64,000 bases of DNA, taken from Zanthoxylum bungeanum. Its lineage: Eukaryota; Streptophyta; Magnoliopsida; Sapindales; Rutaceae. Below the pieces are notes generated by a model. The model was not told where the DNA came from, made no database searches, and was given only the letters and a program-made list of their open reading frames with translations. Each line of letters begins with the position of its first letter. The first letter of the stretch is position 1. The DNA is taken from contig SKCR01007817.1 of the NCBI GenBank assembly GCA_019454045.1, positions 62,001-126,000 of the forward strand, in the 5' to 3' direction. Position numbers and translations under genes: made by a program. Shown here piece after piece: positions 45,149 to 58,447 of the stretch.

Positions 45149-47084
45149 TGTTGGACAATTATGACCCATAGCGTCACTATTTGTAAAAGTCATTGTGGTT
45201 TTTGTACAAATTAACTATGTGACAATGGAAATTGCATTTTATCATTTTGTAATTAGATTACTTGTATATATAAATGATAAAAGTCCTTATGATTAGTTCC
45301 AGATTATAAGATATGAGACAATATCAATCCATAAAGGTTTAATCATTAAATATCCCTAGTCATAGTATTATCGAGACTGGACATCGATAATGCGGAATAG
45401 ACTAGTATTGCACTTGTGCGTGTTATGGAAGCGTAACAACATAGTTCTCATATATTTAAATACTTATGCAAGTGTGATAAGAGGTTGTGTTTACCGATGG
45501 TACGGAAACAGCTTCGCTCTGGATAGACCCCGCGGAATCCCATTGGTAGTATGGCTATGTGTCTATGGGAATCCGATTCAGGGTAGGTGTATTTGGTCTT
45601 ACCTGGGACTTGCATCGCTAGTACTTGTGACAATCAATATGCTTTGGTTTTGGTCGTCCGGGACTTTAACAGGTTCTGTGTACGCCTCTTCTAGGTTTAT
45701 TGAATATCGTAGTGTATTGGGTGTGATGTCAAGACAGAAGTATCACTTCAGTCACATGGAGATGATGATCACGCAGGGATACATAACCGATTCTCTATTA
45801 TGTTGCAACTATCGGGATAATATGACAATGTCATGATTATCCGATTATAGAGACTAGTTGCTAGTGATCCGATATATGCTACGTACGGGGCAGACACTAT
45901 TCCAGCCCCATGCCTTGCATGTGACATCTGATACTGGATCGCAATACGCAATACTACGTATACTACGCCTGTTATAGATTACATATTCCTTAAAGAATAT
46001 TTCTGGAGAATTAGGTAGGCACGGTGCTTTGCTAGAAGCCAACCATGTCTCGTAAATCGGTAAGAATGTAGTACAATGTACGCATGTGTTCGGATAGTTC
46101 GACGACCGGATTTACTGCCAACATATCGAGGGATCACATGGGTCGCTTCTCGAAGATTCACCGATGACGTATGGCTCGAACATAATTAATCTAGGATTAA
46201 TTATAAGAGAGAAAATTAATCTAGGTTTAATTACGGGGAGAATTATCTGGGATAAAATTCAATTAAAAGAGAGAGAACGATTAATTCGGAATTAATCGAT
46301 AAAATAATATATTCGATATATTAAATGAAATTAGATTTCATAACGGAATTAAAATTGGATTTTAATTCGGGCGAATGAATTAATTTAGAATTAATTCGCG
46401 AGCGACTTTAATAGTAATTTTGCTAGGCATAATTATTTAATTAAATTTGATTTAATTATGTCGCAACGGAAAATTCGTTAAATCGGAATTAACAAACTGG
46501 AGCCCAGAATGTGTTTGCGGGCCCACTCGGATTTTGAATTCAAGTGGGGCCCACAAGTCACATCACTAGTCACATCACCTAGTCACTTTAATCAACTTTT
46601 AGTTGATGGAATTTGGTGGGTGGTTGATAACTTGTTTAACACACAAGTGTGAAGTGTGATGGACTTTTACCAACATTTGGTATATCATTATTTTGGTTTT
46701 TTGAAAATCAAATACAACACTTTCACTCAACTCTCCTATCTCTCTCATCACCGAAAATTGCCTCTCCCTCTCCTAGTATTTGGCTTGGCCGAATACTACC
46801 AAGAACACAAGGAAGAATTGTTTCAATTTTTCAAGCGCTAGCACACTCAATGAATCATACTTAGGTGTTAGGGAAACCATTCCCATTGAGCTTGGAATCA
46901 AAGATAAAGCTTAGAGCTTGATACACAACTTTGGAGGAGCTTGGAACAACTTCAAAGAGAGCAAAATTTTTGTTCTCTACACATCCTATAACCGATCAAA
47001 GTGATATATTTCCGCTATACTTCTTTACGTATTCACATGATTTTTTGCTTGAAATGATCATGGTTTGACCTTAGAAACTCAACA
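45149..47084 (+). repeat. 5' LTR of the copia element
   Basis: 1,936 bp, TGTTGGACAATTATGACCC...TTAGAAACTCAACA. TATATATAAAT at 45265-45275 is a candidate TATA box. Confidence 0.93.
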
Positions 47085-47085
47085 A

Positions 47086-47097
47086 TGGTATCAGAGC
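47086..47097 (+). other. Primer binding site, tRNA-iMet
   Basis: TGGTATCAGAGC, one base after the LTR: the standard plant copia primer site. Confidence 0.95.
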
Positions 47098-49277
47098 CTA
47101 TTTTGAGCATGAAATGAACTTAGGGTTCTTAATCTAAAATTTGGGTATTTTTGATTTGAGCATGATTTGATCAAATTTTTTGTTTGAGTATGCTTAGATT
47201 ATGTTAACTTAGAGTTATGCATGATCAATTTGATGAAAAATTAATTGGATTAATTTTCCCCAAAAACATTAGCTTGGCCGAATGTCGTAGAACCCTAGGT
47301 CATGGTGATTTTTTGTTTTTTAAACCATTGGATGTGTTTAAAATTCTTGGATATATTGATTTGTGATTTAATTGGATTGAAATCAAAATCGAATATAAAA
47401 ATCTCTTAATTGCCGTGACCATAAGAGCATGTAAATGAGTTGATTTTGTTTCAATAATGTTGGACATGTATTGAATATAATAAAACATGATTAATTATGT
47501 AAATTGGTATTTTGGAAATGTTGATTTGAATAATTAATTATTTCTATACACTTTAATTAATTAAATCATGATATTTGGAATATTAGAATTTAATTAGTTA
47601 GGCTTAATTTGTAATTGGGCTAAAATTGTTGTATTTGGGCCTAATGGGCTTGGTTGGGCCAAGTTGGTATAAGACAATTGGATTGGATCGAAATTGGGCC
47701 TAAACTATTCCATTAAGTCCAAATATAATAAATGGGCCTTTTAAAATTTAATTGGGCCTATTGGGCCAAAATTAATTTTGTGGCAAAGGGTGATTCCTTT
47801 TTGGGCTTTGGTTGCCAAAGTCCATGCCTTAATAAATTAATTGAAAGCCCATTGGACTTTAATTAAATTGACATTGGATGTTAATTGGGCTTTGAGACAT
47901 ATTAAGATTAGATTTAGAATCTAAGTCGTAAAGGCACATTAATAAAGTGTAATTATTTAATTTGAAATTAAATAAGGAATTAGTATTGAATACAAATTAA
48001 ATCGGATTTAAAATTGTAGTTCGATATAATTCAAGAATTCGTACTTTGAGTACTCATTCTTAAACGAGTTGGACTCGCGCAAATCAAGTCGTTGTTTGAA
48101 CATTAGATGATCACTTTATTCAAAGATTAATTACTTGGATTAGATTGATTGAATAACACGTTTTGTGTGAATACATGGATGTGTTGTATGAATAATGTAT
48201 ACCAGATGGATATTAGATGGGTGAGGGCAATTTTGGAAATTTTTGTAATAAATTTAGAATTTATTAAATTGGACCTGCGTGTCCAGCCTTTATCTCTCGA
48301 TTCTTTGTAATTCTCTTCTCACCAATTCCCCTCAATGTAATGAGGTTTCTTTGATTTATTATGTAATTGGGTAGAAGTTAGAATAGTGCTAGCCGGGGAG
48401 AGGAAATGGAGTGATTTGTTCTAGGAACAATTTGTGAGATATCCATCCGCATATCATTATTAATTTATTTATCGCGCCTTATTATGCTTTTAGAATGCAT
48501 GCTTAAGGGTGTATGATGAGACCTAATCAAAGATAATTAATTGGTTGCCAATTACGCGAAAAACCCTCAACAAATATTAATTGTTTTCCTTCCATTGAGT
48601 GATTCATTCTCAAGATCCAAGATTGGCACTGGTTTGTTGGCCAAAGTCAATACCTTTGTCCATCGCGGACGTGTTTGAATCATGAAGGCTTTGTTCCATA
48701 TCGTACGTCTTGCCCAAGTTGTGATTTGTTGGCCAAAGTCAAGATCACTTCTTGTTCATCGACATCGATTACGAAGCTTTCCAAAGTCAATGGGTCCTGC
48801 TTAACTGGAATCATTAAACTTGTTGAGCCAAAGCCAAGGCTTAGTTGATTCAGAGGAAAATGTTAGGAAAATATATTGGATATATTGGCATATATATTGT
48901 ATATATGTTTCGGACTTGGAGGTCCACCTACCGGATCTAGGAATTGGATGAGATCCAATTGATCTTATAGATCTACCTAGTTAAATATCATACAACTTGT
49001 TTGCCAAAGTCAAGGTTGTGTGTTATTTAACGGGATCCTAGCTCACTAGGAAACTAGGTTTCCCGAGTACTCAATAGAGAGTTATAGGCTCGCCGAAAAA
49101 TAGTGGGAGGCCAGTATTGAATTTGCAATTTCGTTCAAATACTTGGCATTACACGCTTTCAAATTATTTCGTCAATTATATATTTATTAGTTGGACAAAT
49201 ATTTTACTATTTTTCTTGTAACAGTTGGACTGTACCTAAATATCGTTAATTGAATAGTTTGACTATTGCAATTAAGA
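47098..49277 (+). other. Long leader between primer site and gag
   Basis: 2.2 kb without a gene. 47580-47900 is rich in TTGGGCC/TGGGCTT phrases. 48625-49015 contains five copies of a GCCAAAGTCAA-like motif. Confidence 0.6.
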
Positions 49278-50256
49278 TGACTGGAAAGATCGGGGTTAGA
49301 GACATTATCATGGGCGAAAATGTCTTTAATGGCGCGAACTTTCCTGATTGGGATATGAACCTCAGGATTGTCCTGGGGGCTGAGAGGTGCTCTATACGAT
49401 AGAGAGACCCCTCGGGCCTAAGCCCGGAAATGAGCAGCCGCTTGAGCTTGAGCTTTGGAAGACTCATAGCGATGACAACTCAACTGCTCAGTCCGTCATG
49501 CTCGCTGCGATGACCCCTCAATTTCGTCGCCAAAATAAGGGATTAGATCCATATACTATGATGGAAAAATTAAAAGACCTTCATCGATCTAACATTAGAT
49601 TGCAAATGTATGAATTGCAGAAAAAGCTCTTTCGCTCACGAATGTCAGAGGGTACATCTGTTGAGCACCATGTGTCACAGATGATTGCTGAAATTGAACA
49701 GCTGGGTCAGCTAGGCATAACCTTTGAGGCTGAGACTTTTATAGATTTGATCTTGCAGTCTCTTCCTGACAGTTGGAGCGGGTTCATCATGAACTACAAT
49801 ATGATGAACCAAGACCATACTCTTGGAGAGCTGATGGCAATGCTGCGTGAAGCAGAAAAAGAGCTATTGAAGGGAAAAAAGCGTGAGGCGCACTTCGCTT
49901 CAACATCTCAGTCTCCTAAGGCTTGGCCGAAGGCAACTGGAGGTGTAAAGAATAAGAAGAAGAAGAAGAAGAATGGCAAGGCCAAATCGTCAAAGTCTTA
50001 TGGGAAGGCTAAGGAAAAATCCCAAGACGTATGCCTGCAGTATGGCAAACAGGGTCACTGGAAGCGTGACTGTTGTGAGTACAAGGCGCACATGAAGGAA
50101 ATCAAAGCGGGCAAGACACCGGCTTCAGGTTTGTTTGTTATAAAAATAAACATGTCTACTTCTAGTTTTAAAAATTGGATTTTTGATTCTGGTTGTGGTA
50201 CTCATATATGTACTGATGTGCAGGATCTGCGGATTAGCAGGAGACTGGCCTCATGA
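49278..50256 (+). pseudogene. Copia Gag and protease start
   Basis: Gag starts at the ATG at 49278 (MTGKIGVRDII...NGANFPDWDMNLRIVLGAE). A one-base shift near 49390 moves to the next frame, which runs on to 50256. Motifs: WKTHSDDNSTAQSVMLAAM, LHRSNIRLQMYELQKKLF, HHVSQMIAEIEQL (UBN2 core), a lysine-rich linker, then the zinc knuckle CLQYGKQGHWKRDC, in which the second cysteine is tyrosine. The knuckle is followed by the protease motif WIFDSGCGTHIC (catalytic DSG). The frame is lost again after 50250. The cysteine loss would weaken RNA packaging even if frame were restored. Confidence 0.85.
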
Positions 50257-53185
50257 GAGATTGACCTCTGCGTTGGAAATGGGACTCGAGTCACCGTTTT
50301 GGCCGATGGGACTTATATTTTGGAACTGGCATCGGGGCATGTACTTAATCTTTCAGGCTGTTATTATGTACCTAGTTTGACTAGGAATATTATATATGTA
50401 TCTTTATTTGCCCAATATGGCTATACTTTTGTTTTTAGAAACACTGGGTGTTTTATGTATAAAATGATATGGAGATATGCAGTGCTGATGTGAATAATGG
50501 TCTTTATATTTTGAATTTAAATCAATCTCAAACATATAATATAACAAACAAAAGGCTTAAACTAAGTAACAAAGATGAAACTTATATGTGGCATTGTCGT
50601 CTGGGATACATTAACAAGACTCGTATATCCACACTTTCGAAGAGTGGGTACTTGGACGGATTTGATCCAAATTCATATGACGTCTACGAATCTTATTTAT
50701 TAAGTAAAATGCCTAAAACACCTTTTAGCGGTAAAGGTACACGTGCCACCGAATTGTTAGCCCTCGTTCATAGTGACCTATGTGGGCCCATGTCTAGCCA
50801 GGCTAGAGGTGGATATGAATACTTCGTAACCTTTACGGATGATGCATCACGTTATGGTTATATGTATCTTATGAGACACAAGTCGGAAACCTTTGAGAAA
50901 TTCAAAGAGTTTCGACACGAAGTTGAAAACAGACCGGCAAAAGTATTAAAACATTACGGTCGGACCGTGGTGGAGAATACTTAAGCAATGAGTTTCTTGA
51001 TTACTTGAAAGAGTATGGTATTCTTTCACAGTGGACTCCTCCCGGAACACCGCAATTAAACGGTGTGTCCGAACGGAGAAACCAAACTTTGTTGGACATG
51101 GTAAGGTCGATGATGAGTCGCATAGAGCTACCTATTTCCTTCTGGGGATATACATTAAACAGTGTAATACTTATTTTGAATAAGGTTCCGTCAAAGTCTG
51201 TTAAACAGACTCCGTACGAGATATGGACAGGAAAGAAACCGGGTTTCTCATTCCTGAAGATTTGGGGTTGCTGGGCATACGTCAAACGTTTGGAAGGTAC
51301 CAAAATTGAACCCAAATCAGATAAAGGCCTATTTGTAGGATATCCTAGGGAAACCAAAGGATATTACTTCTATCACCCACAAGAGAACAAAATATTTGTT
51401 GCTCTACATGCGGTTTTCCTTGAGAAGGAATTCCTAAATGCAGTGGTAAGTGGGAGGAAAGTAGAACTCGATGAAAATCGGAGTGATATTATTCCTGGCA
51501 CAAAATCCTTAATGGAATATGAACAGTTCATCAGGGATGAGACTGTACCACAATCTTCAAATACACAAGAACCGCGTAGATCAGAGAGAGTCAGAAATCA
51601 ACCTGAGAGGTATGGGTTTCTGATCTCACCTCATGTAGATTTTAATCTTATTGAGGAAGACGAACCAGCTACGTATGAGGAAGCGATACAAGGTATCGAC
51701 TCTGGTTTATGGAAAGATGCCATGAAGTCCGAAATGGATTCCATGTACACCAACCAAGTTTGGACACTGGTTGATGCACCAGAAGGCGTAAAGCCTATTT
51801 GTTGCAAGTGGGTCTTCAAGAAGAAGACCGACATGGATGGCAACATAAAAACGTACAAAGCTAGGCTTGTAGCGAGGGGGTATCGTCAATGACATGGTGT
51901 CGATTACGACGAAACTTTTTCACCTATTGCCATGATTAAATCCATTCGGATTGTGCTAGCTATTACTGCATATTTCGATTACGAAATATGGCAGATTGAC
52001 GTCAAAACTGTTTTCCTTAACGGAAACCTTTTGGAGGATGTTTATATGCAACAGCCTGACGGTTTTTTCCTACCTAAACATGCAGACAAGGTTTGCAAGT
52101 TAAATTGATCCATTTATGGATTGAAGCAAGCATCGCGTTCTTGGAACCAACATTTTGATGAGATCATAAAAGAATATGATTTTGTTCAAAACGAAGATGA
52201 TCCTTGTGTATATAAGAAGGTTAGTGGGAGCGCACTAACATTCATTGTCCTTTATGTCGATGATGTATTGCTTATAGGCAATGACATTCCCATGCTACAA
52301 TCGGTGAAAGCTTGGCTTTCATTAAAATTCTCCATGAAGGATCTGGGAGAAGCAGCCTTTATTCTAGGAATAAAGATCTACCGGGATAGATCTAGAAAGC
52401 TGCTTGGACTCTCTCATAGCACGTACAATTACAAAGTGTTGAAGTGATTCAACATGGAACAGTCTAAGAGGGGACTGTTGCCAGTGTCACATGACGTCAC
52501 TCTATCTGAGGACATGTGTCCTAAAACTCAAGATGAGAGAGACAATATGAGTCAGATCCCGTTCACTTCGGCAGTCGGATCGATCATGTATGCCATGATA
52601 TGTACGCGACTTGATGTCTCGTATGCTTTGAGCATGTGTAGTCGCTATCAGGCCGATCCAGGTGATGGTCACTGGATGGCGGTTAAGAATATCCTTAAGT
52701 ATCTTAGACGAACTAAATATGCTTTTTTAATCTATGGAGATGGAGAACTTGAGGTAACTGGGTATACCGATGCAAGTTTCCAAACCGATAAAGACGACTG
52801 TAAGTCGCAATCTGGGTACATATTTTATTTGAACAACGGAGCAGTCAGTTGGAAATCTTCCAAGAAAGAGACTGCTGCCGATTCAATAACAGAAGTGGAA
52901 TATATTGCTGCAGCTGAAGCAGCAAAAGAGGCAGTTTAGATCCGTAGATTCCGAATTAAATTAGGAGTAGTGCAGGCTAAGGAACCGCAGTCTCATCAAC
53001 TATCCAAGCATGTTCTTCGACGTTTCCATCTGATTCGTGAGATCATACATCGTGGAGATGTGAAGATCGAGAAGGTCGTATCAGAGGATAACATTGCAGA
53101 TCCGCTGACGAAAGCTATTCCTCGGCAAAGGTTTGAGCGACATGTACATAGTTCAGGTGTTAGATGCTTGAGTGACTGGCTATAG
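50183..53185 (+). pseudogene. Copia pol: protease end, integrase, RT, RNase H
   Basis: Domain order is intact. The GAG-pre-integrase region (WHCRLGYINKTRI...) has the zinc ligands changed: H to Y in GYIN, and the CxxC reads YESY. The integrase core has HSDLCGP; the SDRGGEY block lies across a frameshift near 50970-51005; NGVSERRNQTLLD carries the glutamate. RT has KWVFKKKTDMDGNIKTYKAR, YDETFSPIAMIKSIRIVLAI, SIYGLKQASRSWN and YVDDVLLIGND. RNase H has GYTDASFQTD and KETAADSITEVEYIAAAEA. The tail has ADPLTKAIPRQRF and ends at 53185. In-frame stops are at about 51889, 52106, 52444 and 52936. The missing residues make the enzyme set non-functional in this copy. Confidence 0.9.
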
Positions 53186-53187
53186 GC

Positions 53188-53199
53188 CAAGTGGGAGAT
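53188..53199 (+). other. Polypurine tract
   Basis: AAGTGGGAGAT directly before the 3' LTR, three bases after the pol stop. The same tract precedes the LTR at 449. Confidence 0.88.
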
Positions 53200-55146
53200 T
53201 GTTGGACAATTATGACCCATAGCGTCACTATTTGTAAAAGACATTGTGGTTTTTATACAAATTAACTATGTGACAATGGAAATTACATTTTATCATTTTG
53301 TAATTAGATTACTTGTATATATAAATGATAAAAGTCCTTATGATTAGTTCCGGATTATAAGATATGAGACAATATCAATCCATAAATGTTTAATCATTAA
53401 ATATCCCTAGTCGTAGTAATATCGAGAATGGACATCAATAATGCAGAATAGACTAGTATTGCACTTGTTCGTGTTATGGAAGCGTAACATCATAGTTCTA
53501 ATATATTTAAGTATTGGATACTTATGCAAGTGTGATAGGAGGTTTTGTTTACCGATGGTACAGAAACAGCTTCGCTTTGGATAAACCCCTCGGAATCCCA
53601 TTTGTAGTATGACTATGTGTCTATGGGAATCCGCTTCAGGGTGATGTATTTGGTCTTAACCTGAGACTTACATCGCTAGTACTTGCGACAATCAATACGC
53701 TTTGGTTTTGGTCGTTCAGGACTTTAACAGGTTATGTGTACGCCTCTTCTGGGTTTATTGAGAATCTTAGTGTGTTGGGTGTGATGTCAAGACGAAAGTA
53801 TCACTTCAGTCATATGGAGATGATGATCACGCAGGGATACATAATCGGTTCTCTATTATGTTGCAACTATCGGGATAATATGACAAGGTCATGATTATCC
53901 GATTATAGAGACTAGTTGCTAGTGATCCGATATATGCTTCGTATGGGGCATACACTATTCCAGCCCCAGGCCTTGCATGTGACATCTGATACTGGATCGC
54001 AATACGCAATACTACATATATTACACCTGTTATAGATTATATATTCCTTAAAGAATATTTCTAGAGAATTGGGTAGGCAAAATGCTTTGTTAGAAGCCAA
54101 CCATGTCTCGTACACCGATAAGAACGTAGTACAAGGTACGCACGTGTTCGGATAGTCCGACGATCAGATTTACTGCCAACATATCCAGAGATCTCATGGG
54201 TCGCTTCCCGAAGATTCACCGATGACGTATGACTCGAACATAATTAATCTAGGAATAATTATAAGAGAGAGAAAATTAATCTAGGATTAATTACGGTGAT
54301 AATTATTTGGGATAAAATTCAATTAAAAGAGAGCGAACGATTAATTCGGAATTAATCGATAAAATAATATATTCAATATATTAAATGAAATTAGATTTCA
54401 TAACGGAATTAAAATTATATTTTAATTCGAGCGAACGAATTAATTTAGAATTAATTCGCGAGCGACTTTAATAGTAATTTTGCTATGCATAATTATTTAA
54501 TTAAATTTGATTTAATTACGTCGCAACGAAAAAATCATTAAATCGCAATTAACGAACTCGAGCCCGGAATGTATTTTCGGGCCAACTCGAATTTTGAATT
54601 CAAGTAGGGCCCACAAGTCACATCACTGGTCACATCACCTAGTCACTTTAATCAACTTTTAGTTGATGGAATTTGGTGGGTGGTTGATAACTTGTTTAAC
54701 ACACAAGTGTGAAGTGTGATGGACTTTTACCAAACATTTGGTATATCATTATTTTGGTTTATTGAAAATCAAATACAACACTTTCACTCAACTCTCCTCT
54801 CTCTCTCACCACCGAAAATTGCCTCTCCCTCTCTTAGTATTTGGCTTGGCCGAATATTACCAAGAACACAAGGAAGAATTGTTGCAATTTTTCAAGTGCT
54901 AGCACACTCAATGAATCATACTTAGGTGTTAGGGAAACCATTCCCATTGAGCTTGGAATCAAAGATAAAGCTTGGAGCTTGATACACAACTTTGGAGGAG
55001 CTTGGAACAACTTCAAAGAGAGCAAAATTTTTGTTCTCTACACATCCTATAACCGATCAAAGTGAGTATATTTACGTTATATTTCTTTACGTATTCACAT
55101 TATTTTATGCTTGAAATGATCTTGGTTTGACCTTAGAAACTCAACA
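53200..55146 (+). repeat. 3' LTR of the copia element
   Basis: 1,947 bp, colinear with 45149-47084 with scattered single-base changes and small indels. Confidence 0.93.
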
Positions 55147-56213
55147 GTAAGGGTAAGTCTCTTCGACTAAGAGAACATCCAGACTCATTTCTTGTATCAA
55201 ATACAAGCGTTCAGGAGGTCTAGACACCCTTTGAGACCTACAGAGTGTGTGTGTGTTGAAGGATCTCCATCTATTTAAACGTCAGGTTCCTGCACTGGTT
55301 CATTGGTTTCAGGTTGTACTTCATCAAGTTCAACCTGACTATGATTACCTCATTCAGAAAAAAATTATTCCTATAGAAATTTTGTGAAGCAAGCTACGAA
55401 CTCATTTCGATGCTCGGTATCATAGAACAAATATCCTTTCGTATTTGAAGGATATCTAACAAACCTAAACTTGTATCCTCGAGGCAAAAACTTATCTTGC
55501 TGAGCCATCCTGACATAGGCAGGACAGTCCCAAATCTTAACATAATTAAGATTCGGTTTCTTACCAGTCCATATCTCATATGGAGTTGTAGGAACAACCT
55601 TGGATGGAATCTTATTCAAAATATGAGAAGCAGTTAAAAGAGCATAACCCCATAAATAATAGGGTAAATCTGTAAAACTCAACATCGATCAAACAATATC
55701 TAATAAAGTCTGATTTCTCATTTCGGACACTCCATTGTGTTGTGGAGTACCCGGAGGAGTATATTTAAATAATCGGTGAACTCACCACTCATATATTCAC
55801 CACCTCGATCAGATCGAAGACATTTAATATATTTACCAGTCTGTTTTTCTACTTCATTTCGGAATTCCTTGAACTTTTCAATGGTTTCTGATTTCTGTTT
55901 CATCAGATAAACATAACCATATCGTGACAAATCATCGGTAAAGGTAAGGAAGTAGGAAAAACCACTGTGAGTAGTTTGACTCATGGGACCACATACATCA
56001 AAATGTATTAGTTCCAATAAGTCAGTGGCTTGGTGTCCTATACCCGAAAATGGGACTTTGGTCATCTTACCCCGAATACAAGATTCACAAGTTGGGTAAG
56101 GTTCAATGGTGAGATCCTGTATCAAACCATTCCTAACCAACTGGGTTAGCTGTAGGCACTGTATTTTTGCATGTAAGTCCATATGATGAGTCTCATTTGG
56201 AGGCACTACCTTT
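55147..56213 (-). pseudogene. Antisense copia pol, integrase part (other half of 44104-45148)
   Basis: Minus frame from about 56206: a CX2C (TCESCIRGKM) of the integrase zinc region, HFDVCGPMSQTT, FTDDLSRYGYVYLMKQKSE, then SDRGGEYMSGEF with the second catalytic aspartate. After a frameshift near 55700 comes the conserved LPYYLWGYALLTASHILNKIPSK and TPYEIWTGKKPNLNYVKIWDCPAYV. Homology ends at about 56213, where the Tat/Ogre-like LTR region begins. Joined to the RT at 44104-45148 it forms one 2.1-kb antisense pol fragment. Confidence 0.88.
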
Positions 56214-57740
56214 TAAGTAGCGGAAGTCGCAGGAAACGGACGTCGGAAGGGGAAAAGTCAGAAATCAGTATCTTGTTGGATTAATTCGTTTGTTTATGCT
56301 TCGGGTTTGCTTATTGGACTTCCATTTTAAAACACACCCTTAGCCCACACATCACTAAGACACACACCAAGCCCATCTCACCCAAACCCAATCCAAAAAT
56401 AATTAAAACATTTAAAATACATGTCACAAATTAAATTAAATTAAATTAAAACCAATTAAATTGAAATTAAATTAAATTAAAATCTAATTAAATTAAATTC
56501 CTAATTTAAATAAATCACTTCCAAAATTAAATAAATCACTCACATAATTTAAAGACATTCCCACCTAAAATATAAATATCATTTCCTTTAATAAATTAAT
56601 TAAAATACACACATATTTTAATTGATTTTTGTTTCCTTTTAAAATCTCACACACAGAGAAAACCCTAATACCCTACTATAAAATATAACACAAACTAAAC
56701 CCTACGGGGGAGACTCTCACGGCAAAAACACACTCAAACAAATAAACTCTTAACCTCTCTCTCTCAGAACAAACACAAGAAAACCCTAATACCTCATCAG
56801 CCACCTCATGCCTCTCATCAAGCCACGCCTTACACAAACAGTACATTCCTCACTCATTGCCGAGAACAAACCACACCAAACACACCTTGCTCGATAACAC
56901 AACCCCCTTCACGCTTAGCCACACGTCTTCTGCCCCTTTCACTATCGCATATTACCCTCACAACACACAGCCCTCACTGCACGCCTAAACAGCCGCACAA
57001 AGCCCCCAAAAACTGCCAGTAACTGCCGAGAAAAACCCTACCCTGCACTGCCCAGTTCAGCCACATATCACTGCCCAAACTGCACGCACACAGCCCCTTT
57101 AAAACTACCCAGTTTGCCACAGATTTAACCCTTGAAAACGCCCCCAAACAGCCCCAAAACTGCACTTTAAAACCCTTAAAATTACCGTAAAACAATAGCC
57201 TTTTTTACCGCAAAACAGTAGCCTTTTACCGGAAACAGTGACTGAAAACAGCAGCAAAACAGCAGTGAAACGGAGTGAAAACAGTAGCCCGAGCAGTGAA
57301 AACAGCGAGGAAAGTTGAACCAGTGAACCGGAGGAGATGTGGAGCATCAACCTTTCCGACGACTGTGTACCGTACTTCCGAGAGACGATTTAAAAGGTTA
57401 GACCTGATGGCATTTTTCTTATTTATTTTTATTCATCTTTTAATTGTTTTATTTATTTTCTTCGCATGAGAGTCGCTTGTGAATGCATGTTGTGGCCTTT
57501 GAATGGATGGGAAAATGTGTCGTCTCTCGTGGTATATAGGACGGAAACCCAGACGTAAATTTCGTAGCCGAATCCGAATGGACGGTAGTGCGGTCTGTAC
57601 TTGGGATACAACTTCACGTACCACTTGAGCAAACGGCACATGTTTCACTTTGCTTTTGTATCTTGTTCGTTTATTATTCGCATTTTATTATTCCGCCATT
57701 TAATTTCCGTGTGATTATTTGTTTGTGTATTGATGATATA

Positions 57741-58440
57741 ATGCGCATGGGCTTAGTATGTCGGCCTAAAGGTTCTCTATTTGAGGGAAGAAAAGTCCAA
57801 AAGGCTACCTTTACGACAATACTTTGCCGCGCCGGACAAAGTGTGTTGGATTGAACGTGAGATATGTTCAATCGAGTACACGAAGTCCTACATTGTTGTC
57901 TTTATTTTATATGCATTGTAATGTAATGCGCATGGGCTAACTATGGTGGATTAAAGGTCATCGATTCGAGGGAAAATGCCTAAAGGGCTACCTTTACCAC
58001 GATGTTTTGCCGCGCCTTTTATCATGTCATTCACCCTTTGCATATCATTGTTCTATTTACGCATGTATTGCCTTCTAGTGCGCATGGGCTAACTAGGGTG
58101 GATTAAAGGTCCTCTATTCGAGGGAAAATGCCTTCAGGGCTACCTTTACCACGATGTTTTACCGTGCCGGATGAAGTATGTTTGATTGAATGTGAGATAT
58201 GTTTAATCGGACATACGGAGTTCCACATCATTGTTTTATTCATTTGTATGCATTACATTCTAGTGCGCATGGGCTAACTAGGGTGGATTAAAGGTCCTCT
58301 ATTCGAGGGAAAATGCCTAGAGGCTACCTTTACCATGATGTTTTGCCGCGCCGGATGAGGTATACTCGATTGAATGGGAATGAGTTCAATCGGTCACACG
58401 AGGTCCTACATTGTGCATCTGTGTATGTGTTTGCATCGTC
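57741..58440 (+). repeat. Tandem array, 152-185 bp unit, four copies
   Basis: Copies start at 57741, 57926, 58079 and 58263. Each has GCGCATGGGCTAACTAGGGT, GAGGGAAAATGCC, GGCTACCTTTACCACGATG and TTTGCCGCGCC. The second copy lacks about 33 bp. Confidence 0.88.
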
Positions 58441-58447
58441 TATCATG

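Larger units (their letters stand above)
45149..55146 (+). mobile_element. Nearly complete Ty1/copia element, about 10 kb
   Basis: LTRs are 45149-47084 and 53200-55146. A primer site is at 47086 and a polypurine tract ends at 53199; gag and pol lie between, in plus orientation. It is inserted in the antisense copia pol: the flanks ATAAG (45144-45148) and GTAAG (55147-55151) are a 5-bp duplication with one change. The host protein homology resumes on the other side. The LTRs are long and similar to each other with scattered changes. Coding parts contain several stops and two or three frameshifts, so it is no longer autonomous. It belongs to the same family as the partial copy at 1-2362. Confidence 0.92.

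Noticed and set aside
56641..57470. Possible host gene 5' region (TATA box, CA-rich leader, ORF 57275-57469)
   Set aside because: It lies upstream of tandem arrays and a retroelement primer site in the same orientation, which fits an LTR better; the ORF has no domain.
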